27,438 nucleotides of DNA, from the NCBI RefSeq assembly GCF_026151205.1, contig NW_026971860.1, forward strand, positions 1-27,438. The letters are read 5' to 3'. The notes beneath the pieces were generated by a model. The model searched no databases. It was not told where the DNA came from and saw nothing but the letters and a program-made list of their open reading frames with translations. This document shows, one piece after another, positions 1 to 10,785 of the stretch; the stretch's first letter is position 1; the number at the start of each line of letters is the position of its first letter. Both the position numbers and the translations under genes were made by a program. The stretch is from Bolinopsis microptera (Eukaryota; Ctenophora; Tentaculata; Lobata; Bolinopsidae).

Positions 1-614
1 TCAAAACATTAGGCATTCATTATTGCATCTAAATTATTTCACTTGCATTAGGCTTAGAAATTTATTCTCTGGTCAACAGATTTCAAATGTTTAATTAATT
101 TGTAGTATGACAGTAAGGTATATAAGAAGTTATTTAATTTTGCTTGGGCTATTATATTGACTAGGTATTGAGGTTTAATGATGATATGGAATTTGAATTC
201 TATATAAATTTACACTATGTGGTTGGGGCATTTTGCATAGTAAATATGGTTACTACTCATATATATCATATTATTTGATTGGTATTCGATTTCTGATTAT
301 TTCTCTAGGAATATGATTATTATATCTCAATTTGGCTTTAGGTAGGGTGCCCCGCTAAAAGAACTGGATTCTTCCAGGAAGCATCCCGTGCACAGAGCTT
401 GGTCTACATATATATTAAATTATTAACCATTCATTCTGTATGTGCACGAAAATTTATTTCAATTTCAATCTCTATTTCCACGTTATAGAAAGTAAACATT
501 TAAGTCACTTACCTGACAACTCCGAATCAGAGAGAGAACTTACAGTACAAATAAATTGCACACTTGCATATTCCACACTTCAGGTGCAGGGGGAATTAGA
601 GGAGGATCAATGAT

Positions 615-1002
615 TCACAAAACTGCAGAGGTGGAGCTTGACATCTCCTGAAATTGTTTATAATGTTCATTTTCACTTTAATATGTAGGTGATGCAATCT
701 AGATTTTCATAAAAGATTCATTTTAGTCAGCAAGTGTACGGAAATAGAAGTTATCAGAAAAGAAGTTACCTGACAGTCTGAAAATGGTCGATTGCGTGCA
801 TCCTCAAACAGCTGAGAAAGAACAAAGATCTTTAAGATAACATGGTATTAGCATATACACTTTTAAATCAGGCAAGACGCAATGATGAACAGGCTAGATT
901 GGTTCGAGCAACTTGCACTGCTACATTATCTTAAGACCTGATGCAAAAAATAACTAAAAAGTTACCTGAGGACCCCAGGCTATCATAAGCGCCGCACAGT
1001 AA
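615..1002 (-). CDS. possible micro-exons of an unidentified minus-strand gene
   Basis: Three short minus-strand segments have splice-like borders and compatible phases. The first is 1002-966: acceptor CCCTTTTTAG, donor CAG|GTAAC, reading YCAALMIAWGPQ and ending in phase 0. The second is 811-770: acceptor TTGTTCTTTCTCAG with a good pyrimidine tract, donor CAG|GTAAC, reading LFEDARNRPFSDCQ. The third is 647-615: acceptor CAATTTCAG, reading EMSSSTSAVL then a stop. I do not recognise the protein. The exons are so short that chance is a serious alternative. A further possible exon at about 1396-1356 (minus, reading HLSRISDVLYSEHK) does not join in phase. Start and upstream exons were not found. 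Confidence 0.22.
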
Positions 1003-1449
1003 CTAAAAAGGGCATTCGGCGATGGATTCGCAAGAAATCAGAACCACTCTAGTTAACCTTTTAAAAGTACTACTATGGAGGAAATGGTAAAGCAGGACAA
1101 AAATTCATACACCAAGTGGGCATTATATTTCATGAAATGGTTTACATCTTTTGATTCTGTAAAATGTGCTAAAATTAAATTTCTTGTTTTAATTTCATTG
1201 AATTTATTGTTTCATTGAGGAACCTGTCTTTTTAACTGAGGATTACAAATTGGGGTCTGACATGCACTGGACCAGAAATAGGGATCAAAGAAACTGCACG
1301 GGTCAACCAATGAGAGAACAGAAGGAAACAAATATTTATATATACTAACCTTTATGCTCAGAATAGAGGACATCCGAGATACGACTCAAATGCTCAGAAA
1401 CGATGACAAAAGCTTTATATGAGAAGGAGTAGTAGTCCAAAGCTAAGGT

Positions 1450-2969
1450 ACCTTGCATTATATGCCACCAACCAGGGCATATGGTTGCAGATTGTTCATT
1501 CAACACATTCTCTAAAGCTCATTCTACATCACGAGATCCACAACAATAGGATGGGTTTCGCAGATCTAGGAAAGAAAATTTTTTTTAGTAAAGAAAAATT
1601 TTTATTTACCACAAAACAATCAATACATAATTTTATATTCGTAAATAAATTCAAATTTCAATTTCAAACACATACACAGTACGCCGCGCACACAGCCACA
1701 ATTTTCATTTGTTCAGAAATTCGTAGGTCAGCTGTAGGCGCCGCGCACAGGACCTATTTAATTTGTAATTGTTATCTTACAATTACATGTCGCATTTCTT
1801 AATTACTAGAGCAAAAATTTCAGAAGCAAAATAATTTAAAAGATATTTCTGTTGTTCACGCAGTACAGGCCGTGAGCACTGCGATCTAATTAATATAATA
1901 ATGGAGAGATTCCAAAAACCGCGCGCTCGTTATTTGTGATTAAATTGAGTGCGCGCCTCTGTGAACAGCAGTACCGCTCAAGCATGAAGTACTAAGCGGT
2001 ACGCAGTTCTGCGTGAGGCGTAGACATTTGTTATAGCACACGTTTCATTCAACTAATCAATTATGTGACATGTAATTATATTAAAGCTAAAAGAATATTA
2101 ATTTTAGTAATAATTGACGTAAACATATGTGTTCAAATAACATTTATAATCTTTATCTAATGAGTTACTAATACTATTTGTTTGTATTATTGATTATATA
2201 TTATATTTTTATTATATGTTTACACTAGCCTATATTATGATGAAGATATACATTATATAATTGCTCCAATATTCAACACTGCTAAACAACAAATACCTAC
2301 TCGCCCATCGATGAAGCAGTCGCCAAAACAACGCTCAAAGTTAATATACCTTCATACTTCTTTTTATTTTGGAGACTGTAGAATGCCAATAAATAATAAG
2401 TGTTTCAATCGTGTATTCGATGGGCAAGCACTCGCCACTCGAGGCCGAAACAAACGGCACCGGCCTCCGCCCCGCAACCATGAAGTAATGTGAGCAGTAA
2501 GGCGGGGCGGTGGTGTGCGCCGTTTATACGGCCCACAGCACGAGACATTTTGAGCTCCAAGACTTAAGACTATAAAAGTCCCGAATTAAACGTAGCGACT
2601 TACCATCGTCAGCCGTCAAAAATTTAGAATTTGTATGTTTGATGTTATAAACTTTACACCTGATATCAGTATAACATGTAATTTAGTTTGTTATTGGCTA
2701 AATTTTTAACTCGATTAAGCGATGCAGACGGATGAACTAGGCTCCTCCTCCGGGAAAAACACAATGAGAGGGGGAGTCTGAGGAGTCCTCCCCTCTGTGC
2801 GATATTCGCAGGAATATGGAAATAATATTTTTACGGGTTATAAGCAAGCAATTCATGTTGAAAATGGAAAAGAGAAGCGAATTTGCCCCTAAATGAATAA
2901 GTAAGTAAGTAAACCGAAGGTTTATGTCTCGCCAAATGATATATGCGTGTGTTATTTTTGTCATACGTT
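1450..2969. other. AT-rich stretch with no supported gene
   Basis: The stretch is mostly AT-rich. A GC- and CpG-richer patch lies at about 2430-2560. A minus-strand ORF of about 48 codons starts at 2479 (MVAGRRPVPFVSASSGE...) and ends near 2338; it has no recognisable domain and no convincing splice donor. Short inverted copies of CGCCCATCGA (about 2302) and TCGATGGGC (about 2419) flank it, so it may be a small mobile fragment. I see no RNA gene. Confidence 0.4.
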
Positions 2970-3076
2970 TTGATTCACGATGTCAATCCTTCGCATCTCG
3001 CCGATCTGCATACGAGGTGGTTGCGAGAAGCATTATTGGATGCGCGCGCGCGACCCAGTAGTGCATCGCGCTACAA
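2970..3076 (+). repeat. GC-rich repeat module C, copy 1
   Basis: This segment, from GATTCACGATGTCAATCC to the GCATCGCGCTACAA end, recurs with few differences at about 16427-16525. Both copies share the TTCGCATCTCGCCGATCTGC core and the CGCGCGACCCAGTAGTGCAT segment. It carries no coding signal. It abuts element A copies, so it is part of the same community of short GC-rich mobile elements that fills 14.4-18.8 kb. Confidence 0.7.
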
Positions 3077-3171
3077 TCATACGTTGTATGACCCGCCGCG
3101 CACGAGTGCGCGGCTCCCCCTGTATCGTCGAAACTCACTATAGTGACCGTGGGGGTCACCACGTGATACAA
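3077..3171 (+). mobile_element. MITE-like element A, copy A1
   Basis: This is a near-full copy of the element best defined at 16935-17036. It has the ATACGTTGTATGACCCGCCG start region, the hairpin CCGCGCAC/GTGCGCGG, and the end GGGGGTCACCACGTGATACAA. The first three bases of the consensus left end are missing where it joins module C. It is non-coding; ORFs across it are by-products of its GC-rich hairpins. Confidence 0.7.
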
Positions 3172-3249
3172 TTATTTTTATGAAATGCTGACTATGCCTA
3201 AAAAATTTGCTTTTTGATCGTGCACTCAGGCCTCTGATTTGAGTATTCT

Positions 3250-3390
3250 TTGTATCACGTTGCGACCCCCACGGTCGTTTCACTTTATCGTCCTGACGAT
3301 ACATTGTCATACGTTGTATGACCCGCCGCGCACGAAGTGCGCGGCTCCCCCTGTAGCGTCGAAGACGCTAGCTACAGGGGGTCATAGCCG
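3250..3390. mobile_element. rearranged element A, copies A2a/A2b
   Basis: At 3250-3303 lies the reverse complement of the right half of element A, starting TTGTATCACG. It is followed at once at 3304 by a direct left half, starting TTGTCATACGTTGTATGACC. The right side ends in a hairpin of CCCCCTGTAGC against GCTACAGGGGG at about 3348-3381. The head-to-head halves suggest a recombined or nested pair rather than one insertion. Confidence 0.6.
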
Positions 3391-3459
3391 TTTTGCAAAC
3401 AATAACAAACCAAAAGGGAACTCAGTCAGTTCCCTCCATAATAAAGCGCCGCACCATAC

Positions 3460-3904
3460 GTGATTGTACTGAATATTTGTGTGCTGCTAATATGAATTGT
3501 TTGCGGAGGGTTGCTATAACCTTTTTAACTATGAAAGTATGTGGCCATTTATAGATCTATTTTATTTGTGTAGTGTTGCTAAGCTTTTAAGATATGAAAT
3601 TATTTGGCCACATAAAGATCTATTTTAAAATGCTTGCGGTGTAAACGGAATGAATGTCACATTGCTTTTTAAGTTAACAATAACAGTTAATTCGTCTGCA
3701 CTCATGTGTGATGACCATTATGTGTCTGCCTTGTCAGTTGTCATTAAGTTTTGCGTCGTAACTCGTGACCCTCTTCACCATTTCATTTAATAACTTCTGC
3801 AACTTCGGCCCTGCTTTAATAAATTGATACTGGTAATTTCGTTTGTCGAAAGTTTGGCATTCTCATCCTCGTTTTGGCTTAAACTGTAATTTAAAAGTAT
3901 TAAT
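3460..3904. other. no supported feature
   Basis: AT-rich sequence. A loose duplication of a phrase (TATGGCCATTTATAGATCTATTTTA at 3540-3563 against GGCCACATAAAGATCTATTTTA near 3606-3627) is visible. No coding region with splice sites was recognised. Confidence 0.4.
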
Positions 3905-5780
3905 TTCAGGAATTAATTTAAAGGCACCGTTCCGACTGGACCTGTTTCTCATCTTTACTGGCTACAGTGTCAGCTGTTGTATTACACTTACACTCCTCTA
4001 TACACCCCTTATTTGTCTTAAACTTCTCCCGCATTTTAAACTCTGGTTACCATCATGGAGACAGCCTTAAGTAGAACATACGTTCGTGATTTCAGCAATT
4101 AATTTAAAGGCACCGTTCCGACTGGACCTGTTTTATTACTATAAATGTAACTCTATGAAATATTTTTTGTTTACACTTGGTTTTGCTGTCATCTACCCGT
4201 ACAATGTCCACTATGTCTGTACTTCAGTTATTTTGTCCTCATCTTTACTGGCTGCAGTGTCAGCTGTTGTATTACACTTACACTCCTCTATACACCCCTT
4301 ATTTGTCTTAAACTTCTCCCGCATTTTAAACTCTGGTTACCATCATGGAGACAGCCTTAAGTAGAACATACGTTCGTGATTTCAGCAATTAATTTAAAGG
4401 CACCGTTCCGACTGGACCTGTTTTTATTACTATAAATGTAACTCTATGAATATTTTTGTTTACACTTGGTTTTGCTGTCATCTACCCGTACAATGTCCAC
4501 TATGTCTGTACTTCAGTTATTTTGTCCTCATCTTTACTGGCTGCAGTGTCAGCTGTTGTATTACACTTACACTCCTCTATACACCCCTTATTTGTCTTAA
4601 ACTTCTCCCGCATTTAAACTCTGGTTACCATCATGGAGACAGCCTTAAGTAGAACATACGTTCGTGATTTCAGCAATTAATTTAAAGGCACCGTTCCGAC
4701 TGGACCTGTTTTTATTACTATAAATGTAACTCTATGAAATATTTTTTGTTTACACTTGGTTTTTGCTGTCATCTACCCGTACAATGTCCACTATGTCTGT
4801 ACTTCAGTTATTTTGTCCTCATCTTTACTGGCTGCAGTGTCAGCTGTTGTATTACACTTACACTCCTCTATACACCCCTTATTTGTCTTAAACTTCTCCC
4901 GCATTTTAAACTCTGGTTACCATCATGGAGACAGCCTTAAGTAGAACATACGTTCGTGATTTCAGCAATTAATTTAAAGGCACCGTTCCGACTGGACCTG
5001 CTTTTATTACTATAAATGTAACTCTATGAAATATTTTTTGTTTACACTTGGTTTTGCTGTCATCTACCCGTACAATGTCCACTATGTCTGTACTTCAGTT
5101 ATTTTGTCCTCATCTTACTGGCTGCAGTGTCAGCTGTTGTATTACACTTACACTCCTCTATACACCCCTTATTTGTCTTAAACTTCTCCCGCATTTTAAA
5201 CTCTGGTTACCATCATGGAGACAGCCTTAAGTAGAACATACGTTCGTGATTTCAGCAATTATTTAAAGGCACCGTTCCGACTGGACCTGTTTTTATTACT
5301 ATAAAGTAACTCTATGAAATAATTTTTTGTTTACACTTGGTTTTGCTGTCATCTACCCGTACAATGTCCACTATGTCTGTACTTCAGGTTATTTTGTCCT
5401 CATCTTTACTGGCTGCAGTGTCAGCTGTTGTATTACACTTACACTCCTCTATACACCCCTTATTTGTCTTAAACTTCTCCCGCATTTTAAACTCTGGTTA
5501 CCATCATGGTGACAGCCTTAAGTAGAACATACGTTCGGATTTCAGCAATTAATTTAAAGGCACCGTTCCGACTGGACCTGTAACTCTATTACTATAAATA
5601 TAACTCTATGTAATATTTTTTGTTTACACTTAGTTTGCTGTCATCTACCCGACAATTAACGATTAATCCAAATATGGCATGTCGTCCAGTGTCCACTATG
5701 TCTGTACTTCAGTTATTTGTCCTCATCTTTACTGGCTGCAGTGTAAGCTGTTGTATTACACTTACACTCCTCTATAAACG
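3905..5780 (+). repeat. tandem array of a ~290 bp monomer
   Basis: The anchor AAGGCACCGTTCCGACTGGA occurs at 3921, 4107, 4397, 4685, 4977, 5266 and 5557. Spacings are 186, 290, 288, 292, 289 and 291 bp. There are five full monomers, a first copy with an internal deletion of about 104 bp, and a diverged last copy ending near 5780. Monomers are nearly identical, differing by single-base indels in homopolymers. Those indels shift every reading frame, so the repeated ORFs are not conserved proteins. Each unit carries the phrase TTACCATCATGG and ends TTTCAGCA. Near-identity points to recent amplification or ongoing homogenisation, as in a minisatellite or short satellite. Confidence 0.95.
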
Positions 5781-5820
5781 AATTGGTCTTATTTGTCAAG
5801 TTTCCGACTCTTTCGCCCCA

Positions 5821-5852
5821 ATTTTATTTGGAACTTCTGTTCCAAATAAAAT
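5821..5852. repeat. short perfect hairpin
   Basis: Arms ATTTTATTTGGAA and TTCCAAATAAAAT pair perfectly over 13 bp around a 6-base loop, just right of the 290 bp array. The function is unknown; it may be a boundary remnant of an element. Confidence 0.7.
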
Positions 5853-5990
5853 TATTATAGTGTCAAGTCAACACTGTTGACGTGACTATTATATTAATAA
5901 ATTAATCGACTCTAGAGATTTTGCTTTTATATTTGAAACAACTACCGTCCACGAAGGATTATATTTATTGCTATTTTATTTTATACTTAG

Positions 5991-6145
5991 CCAGAATCTG
6001 ATTTCTCTATTAGATGTGTTGAAGTCAAAGATAATACTGGATTTTTGTTCGACCTTATACTTTTCTGCTGAAGCTCCATATCGGTCAACACGTATAATAC
6101 CTCTCTGGGAACCTATTTGTGCATTCATGAAGGATGAAACCCAAG
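5991..6145 (+). CDS. possible isolated exon, product unknown
   Basis: An open segment of 155 nt lies between a plausible acceptor (TTTTATACTTAG) and a strong donor (CCAAG|GTGAGT). It reads QNLISLLDVLKSKIILDF... and ends ...FMKDETQ. No matching neighbours in phase were found, and no domain is recognised. It could be an exon whose partners lie in repeats, a transposon remnant, or chance. Confidence 0.2.
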
Positions 6146-6714
6146 GTGAGTTATGGACTTATTCTAAATTCAAATATTCTCATAATATTCTAACTGCTTC
6201 CCTACTTACCCCTAACTTGAGTGCTTGTGAACCACATCAAAACCCTGATTTATCATACACCCACGATTAATCGCACAAGTTTGTCTTTCCCTCAAACTGC
6301 AAACTGAGCAGTAAATCGTGGTGTTTACTGTACATGTTTGCCTGGTGAATACCATGATTACAATGTTAAGTTTATGATAACAATTCGTCTAACCCTTAAC
6401 ACATTACGCCCACTTTGCAGTTGACGAACAGAGAAAAAGTCATATCTTGGGATATGGACCGATACATCAGTTGATCTTTGAATAAGAGGTGAGAATTAAT
6501 TTAAATATATCATTTGTAGGTTAATTTTTTTATAGCCCTATTATCTCAATAAGGGGGTTCGGAATAACATCATCCACACAAGTCACATATCAAACAAGTC
6601 AAGTTCAGGGCCAAAGTTTTTTCCAACAAAAAGGTCCCAGTCCTGCTTAAGTTGAGGGATCTATAAAATATCAATTGCCTTTTTGTGGGTCAACTCTTCA
6701 AATAAATTTCATGA

Positions 6715-6736
6715 CCCCCCCCCCCCCCCCCCCCCC
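6715..6736 (+). repeat. C22 homopolymer
   Basis: An uninterrupted run of 22 C follows ATGA and precedes ACAG. Length is likely polymorphic and error-prone. The complementary G run could form a quadruplex. It sits at the left edge of a dispersed repeat copy (6737-7017). Confidence 0.95.
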
Positions 6737-7017
6737 ACAGAAAAATACTACTGATAAACCCCTGACTCATATACTGATAATCAGCATTTGGCTGAACTAT
6801 GCCAACAAATTTGATAGGTGAACTGTGCTGAAACCGTGCCAGATTATCGGGCATTACAAAATATGTTTGGATTTTTAAAACATCACCCCTAATTGTAAAG
6901 AGGGTTACACTGTAAAATCCAAAGGGTCGAAAACTTCCTTTTTCCTCAACCCATACGGGTTCGGGTTTTCCGAACTTTGATCACTTGAGGGTTCTTTTTC
7001 TCCACATCCATACTGTC
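6737..7017. repeat. dispersed repeat R1, copy 1
   Basis: It aligns along its length to 8503-8822: both contain AATACTACTGATAAAC, GACTCATATACTGAT, GATAGGTGAACTGTGCT, GAAACCGTGCCAGATTATC, CCTCAACCCATA and GATCACTTGA. This copy lacks a 34 bp stretch present in the other (after GAACTGTGCT) and is richer in short homopolymer runs. It is non-coding and its element type is unknown. Confidence 0.75.
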
Positions 7018-7064
7018 CTTTATCACTAATCCACGATGCAAACGTTGATTTTTTACTTTCCTGT

Positions 7065-7185
7065 TTTCAAAAACCCGCCCATCGATCATTTTTCTATTTT
7101 TAATTATTTAATTTCCGTTAGGGAGTACCCTTATTGATAGGTGACTGATAGACCGCACCCCCTACCGTGTACTTGTCCGGCAATT
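7065..7185. repeat. dispersed repeat R2, copy 1
   Basis: This segment resembles 10219-10311. Shared phrases are CATCGATCA, AATTATTTAATT, CCGTTAG, GGAGTAC and CCGTGTACTTGT. It directly follows R1 copy 1, so R1 and R2 may be parts of one longer element. No ORF of note. Confidence 0.6.
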
Positions 7186-7408
7186 AAAATCAATGGGGTT
7201 TGTCTAAAGGGAGAAAATGATAGGAAGGGGCAGTGAAAAAAAAACCTTTAATTTAGGATGGGGGCTCACCATTAATATATTATTAGTTGCCGCTAGCTGG
7301 CCCAGTTTGTTCTGGCTTTTTGTGTAAAAAGTATTATATACAATCTAGTTTTTTTTTTGTAAAACATAAATATAAGACGTAAAATCCATACACAAAATAA
7401 CTAAAACT

Positions 7409-7468
7409 AATTTAAATAATTAACTAATTAACTAATTACTAATTAACTAATTAACTAATTAACTAATT
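7409..7468 (+). repeat. AATTAACT microsatellite
   Basis: About seven tandem copies of an 8-base unit AATTAACT with one shortened unit. It is purely AT-rich simple sequence. Confidence 0.9.
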
Positions 7469-7683
7469 CCACTAAACTAATAGGGGGGGGCAGTAATATG
7501 ACGTTATATCCAGTAACTGTCAAACCCGTTTGTTATCTTCTTAGTCCTGAATATTATGTAATAGGAAACTGGGCCACGTGTCATTGTCATTTTCACTCTG
7601 CAGGTTCAAGAGCATGCGTTTTGTAGCCGATTTACAAAGGTTTATGGAAAAAAGTTTGGGTAGGGCCGGGTGCTACATTTGCA

Positions 7684-8492
7684 TTTACAGCATAAATTGA
7701 GAGTAAAGGTTCTTTTAAAGAACAAGCGAAAATCTGAAATATGTGGTGTTGCACTCGGCTAACCAGGAAGCTGCAGTCACGTGATCTGAGTTTGCAGAGG
7801 GTGCATTTTCTGGGATGGTCATACGGATTTGTTGAGTGACTGAGCTACGGAAGTGTTTGTTTCGGTGCATGAGAATTAGTGTGTTTTTTACAATAACACT
7901 GTGCACGGTGAGCATACCATTGTCATTGAAAAATTGTTTAGTGTGCTCTGCAGTCGACCGTCTTTGTAAAAGTAATTAAAGTAACCTGGCATTACTGCAG
8001 ATGCAGATTGCAGCCTGATACCCTGTGTTTTGTCGTGAGAAGAGTGATTCAGTATGATTTTTTGCTGCAAACCCCCATATAATTGAACAGAAGTTTAAAT
8101 GCGATTGAACAAAACTTTGATATAATGTCAATATGTTCATTATATGCAAGCCTCTTGATTTATAACTGTAGCCTTATTTGAATCGGTAGGTGATATAATT
8201 TATAATTCCTACAGTAGGTGACATAATTCCATCATTTTTTCTAACAGCTGCGATATGCTTAGACCATGTTAATTTATCATCCATTATAACGCCAAGAAAC
8301 CGTGCTTCCCTTTTACGATCTAATTGTGTGTCTGCAATATGAATATTTGGAGTATTGTCAGTATTTCTAACACCGAAAAGCATATAGCAGGTCTTTTTTA
8401 GATTAAGTGAAAGTCCATCACAGTCAACCCAGCGTACAAACTCGTGGAGAATTGGTTTGGAATTTGTATCGTGTGCATTTTTACCTTTTATT
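7684..8492 (-). pseudogene. decayed LINE reverse transcriptase, C-terminal part
   Basis: The minus strand from 8492 to 8174 reads a reverse transcriptase segment. It has a palm-region phrase (HEFVRWVDCDGLSLNLKKT, then CYMLFG) followed by the family-typical FLGVIMDDKLTWSKHI. Frame changes follow, and 8070-7888 and 7915-7684 hold further C-terminal pieces, including IPENAPSANSDHV and YFRFSLVLKEPLLS, which fit the region after the RT domain in non-LTR elements of jockey/CR1-like type. The catalytic YADD motif and the endonuclease lie further 5' and are absent, so this is a 5'-truncated, frameshifted, dead copy. Such truncation is typical of target-primed reverse transcription. The clade is not certain from this fragment. 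Confidence 0.75.
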
Positions 8493-8502
8493 AGATGTTT
8501 AA

Positions 8503-8822
8503 AGACAAAATACTACTGATAAACATCCTGACTCATATACTGATGTAATCTAGCAGCGTGGCTAGAACTATGCCAACAATAATTGATAGGTGAACTGTGC
8601 TCGGTTGGGCCTGGGTAACACTCAATCCCAGTCTTGAAACCGTGCCAGATTATCTGACATTACTAAAATATTGCTCGTGATTGTTAATCACCCGTCTAAT
8701 TGTAGATGATGGTTATCACTGTAATAGTCTGGAGTCCGCAAACTTGCTCTGTTCCTCAACCCATATCGTGGTTCTGGTTCCGGTATCTCTTGATCACTTG
8801 ATGGTTCTGTTCTCCAGCATCC
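8503..8822. repeat. dispersed repeat R1, copy 2
   Basis: This is the more complete partner of 6737-7017. It includes the 34 bp segment starting CGGTTGGGCCTGGG that the first copy lacks. It immediately follows the 5' edge of the LINE fragment (on its own strand, upstream of it) and abuts the CCCGGTACCGGG-rich repeat. Confidence 0.75.
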
Positions 8823-8836
8823 AGCTGATCTGTTGC

Positions 8837-8995
8837 CCAGTAATCGACCGGGATTCCCAGTACCGGGAATCCCGGTACCGGGATTGGCAATTATGAGCTA
8901 TCCCGGTCCCGGTCAAAATGCTGATTTATGATCTCGGTCCCGGTCCCGGTTAATTCAGGATTCTTGGTCCAGGTCAATCACTCAAATTTGCCGGG
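8837..8995. repeat. CCCGGTACCGGG-rich repeat, copy 1
   Basis: It begins CCAGTAATCGACCGGGATT, contains clustered GGGAATCCCGGTACCGGG palindromic phrases, then TTGGCAATT and GAGCTATCCC, then CCCGGTCCCGGT repeats. The same order recurs at 9153-9290. The dense self-complementary CCCGGT/ACCGGG motifs would fold strongly. It is probably the subterminal region of a DNA transposon or a mobile minisatellite; no protein is encoded. Confidence 0.75.
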
Positions 8996-9152
8996 ATTTT
9001 GGCCTGGATCTTTTACATAATTTCATTCACTGTGATTTTAAGTTTTTCCTTTCATTCATTTTGAATTTCATCTTTAAACATCCTCTGAGGCCAAATAAAA
9101 CAATGTTTAAAATTGCTAAACAAGTTTGAGTAATAAATTATGATCATGAATA

Positions 9153-9290
9153 ACCAGTAATCGGCCGGAATTCCCGGTACCGGGAATCCCGGTACCGAGA
9201 TTGGCAATTTTGAGCTATCCCAGTCCCGGTCCCGGTCCCGGTCAAGTCACATTTTTCATCCCGGTCCTGGTCCCGGTCAAATTATGCGGA
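9153..9290. repeat. CCCGGTACCGGG-rich repeat, copy 2
   Basis: A direct repeat of 8837-8995, shifted by about 316 bp, with the same order of motifs and one more CCCGGT unit. The intervening 8996-9152 is AT-rich. Copies in direct orientation argue against the pair being the two inverted ends of one element. Confidence 0.75.
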
Positions 9291-9397
9291 TCCCCCAGAC
9301 AACCATAACACGAGGTTAACGAAAATATGGAATATAATAACCCCTAACTTAAAAATATTTGATTATTCTGTTAGTATTTCTTGCCTGAAATCCACTT

Positions 9398-9443
9398 GCC
9401 AACCAGCATTGTCATGCCGTGCCAACCAGCATTGTCATGCCGT
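9398..9443 (+). repeat. two tandem 23 bp units
   Basis: GCCAACCAGCATTGTCATGC followed by CGT is repeated exactly twice head to tail. It is a recent slippage-type duplication in otherwise unique sequence. Confidence 0.95.
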
Positions 9444-10214
9444 GTATGACTGTACAAATACAGATTTTGATATTATTAACCTTAAAATTTCGTAGGCTCC
9501 TGTAGGGATTCCACCTGACCTCCAAAATTTCATGACCAAATCGACTTACTCTGCCAGCTAAGCGTATTCCAGTTGAATGTGATGTGTGAGTGAGTAAGTG
9601 TAGTGTAAAGAGATCCTATTTTTGTATCCAATTTGAATTCTAATAAAGACCCTAAGCATTATGATCAAATTTTTAGTACAATAGTTATATCAGGGTTGAC
9701 ATCTATGATTAATATTATAACCCAACATTCATTTTTTTCTCCCCTAAATTTAAACCCCCGGCCCCCACTTAAGACATTTAGCCATGATTTAACACCCAAA
9801 ATACTTACCGTCCTTAATAATTGTAAAGACCATTTGTTACAAAATAGCTTAGTGTCCCTAGAAGGGTGTTCTGCTAACAGTTTTCGACTGACTTGAATGT
9901 CCTGCACAGCAGATTGAAGCTTCTTAAATTATTTTTTATTCTTATTGTATTGCTGTGTAAATTTGATTCTAATTCTAATTCTAATTCTAATAGCTGCTAG
10001 AATAGTACATGCCAAATATTCCCTCTTACACCCACAAATTATAATGCCTTCCTATCAACCAGACTAGCGTTCTGGTGTGTACAAAAGCTACCAGCCAGTA
10101 CATTCCTTGCCCCGCTAGTTGATTGTCAAAAAACCATACAGCTCAGAACAAATGGCCATTTACTACTAAGAGCATTATATGTTTTCATTTGTTTACATTT
10201 TATGCTGTTTACTC
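9444..10214. other. AT-rich stretch with a TTCTAA simple repeat
   Basis: No gene is supported; overlapping ORFs on both strands at 9633-9907 lack codon bias or domains. A GATTCTAATTCTAATTC run at 9964-9990 has the look of the simple-sequence 3' tail of a non-LTR retroelement on the plus strand, but no LINE coding sequence was identified before it. Confidence 0.4.
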
Positions 10215-10218
10215 TCCT

Positions 10219-10311
10219 GTACTTCTAAAAAACCGCTCCATCGATCACTTTCTACTTTAATTATTTAATTCCGTTAGAGGAGTACTCGCAGTCCCTAGCC
10301 GTGTACTTGTT
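10219..10311. repeat. dispersed repeat R2, copy 2
   Basis: Partner of 7065-7185 (shared phrases listed there), with small indels in homopolymer runs. Confidence 0.55.
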
Positions 10312-10785
10312 AGAGCAGTTTATTAGAGAAACAGGGAACATTGCATAGTTTATAGTGTGTGTCACTGATAAAATCAGTGATATTTACGGCAGATGCCAGA
10401 TCCTGTAATAAAACGGAATCATAGCTTATAATATTTTTTATAGATTACAGCGGCTACACTCCTAAATTTGCTTCGCACACACCATACACATTTGTACATT
10501 CCAATTTCCATTGATAGATATATTCGCACGTGTGCGCGGCTCTGATCACGCCACAGCCCACAATTAATTGGCAAATATCATATTAGAGACACACCGAATT
10601 ATAGACCAAAATGTGTCTAAGAGTTTTATGTAAACCACACTTGCTTCAGCATTTCTGCCAAAATTTGAGTGTGCATCACCGGAACTTCGAGATTTGCGTG
10701 AATTGTCGAGTTGTACAGACAGATCCGTCTGATAAAATCGATCTGCCGACACACAAAGCTTACAAAAGATTTGTGTCTTAATATA

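Noticed and set aside
340-415. Minus-strand segment reading LCARDASWKNPVLLAGHPT then stop, as a terminal exon
   Set aside because: The acceptor (GACCAAG) has a poor pyrimidine tract and no upstream exon fits in phase.
896-915. GGTTCGAGC-like tRNA T-loop phrase
   Set aside because: No acceptor stem or anticodon arm can be built around it; no tRNA was found in the window.
3843-5525. A series of similar 60-92 codon ORFs with a cysteine-rich hydrophobic phrase
   Set aside because: They are the same 290 bp monomer read in different frames; single-base indels between monomers shift the frame, so no protein is conserved.
3905-5780. CRISPR array
   Set aside because: Units are ~290 bp with no alternating short repeat and unique spacer, and the genome is eukaryotic.
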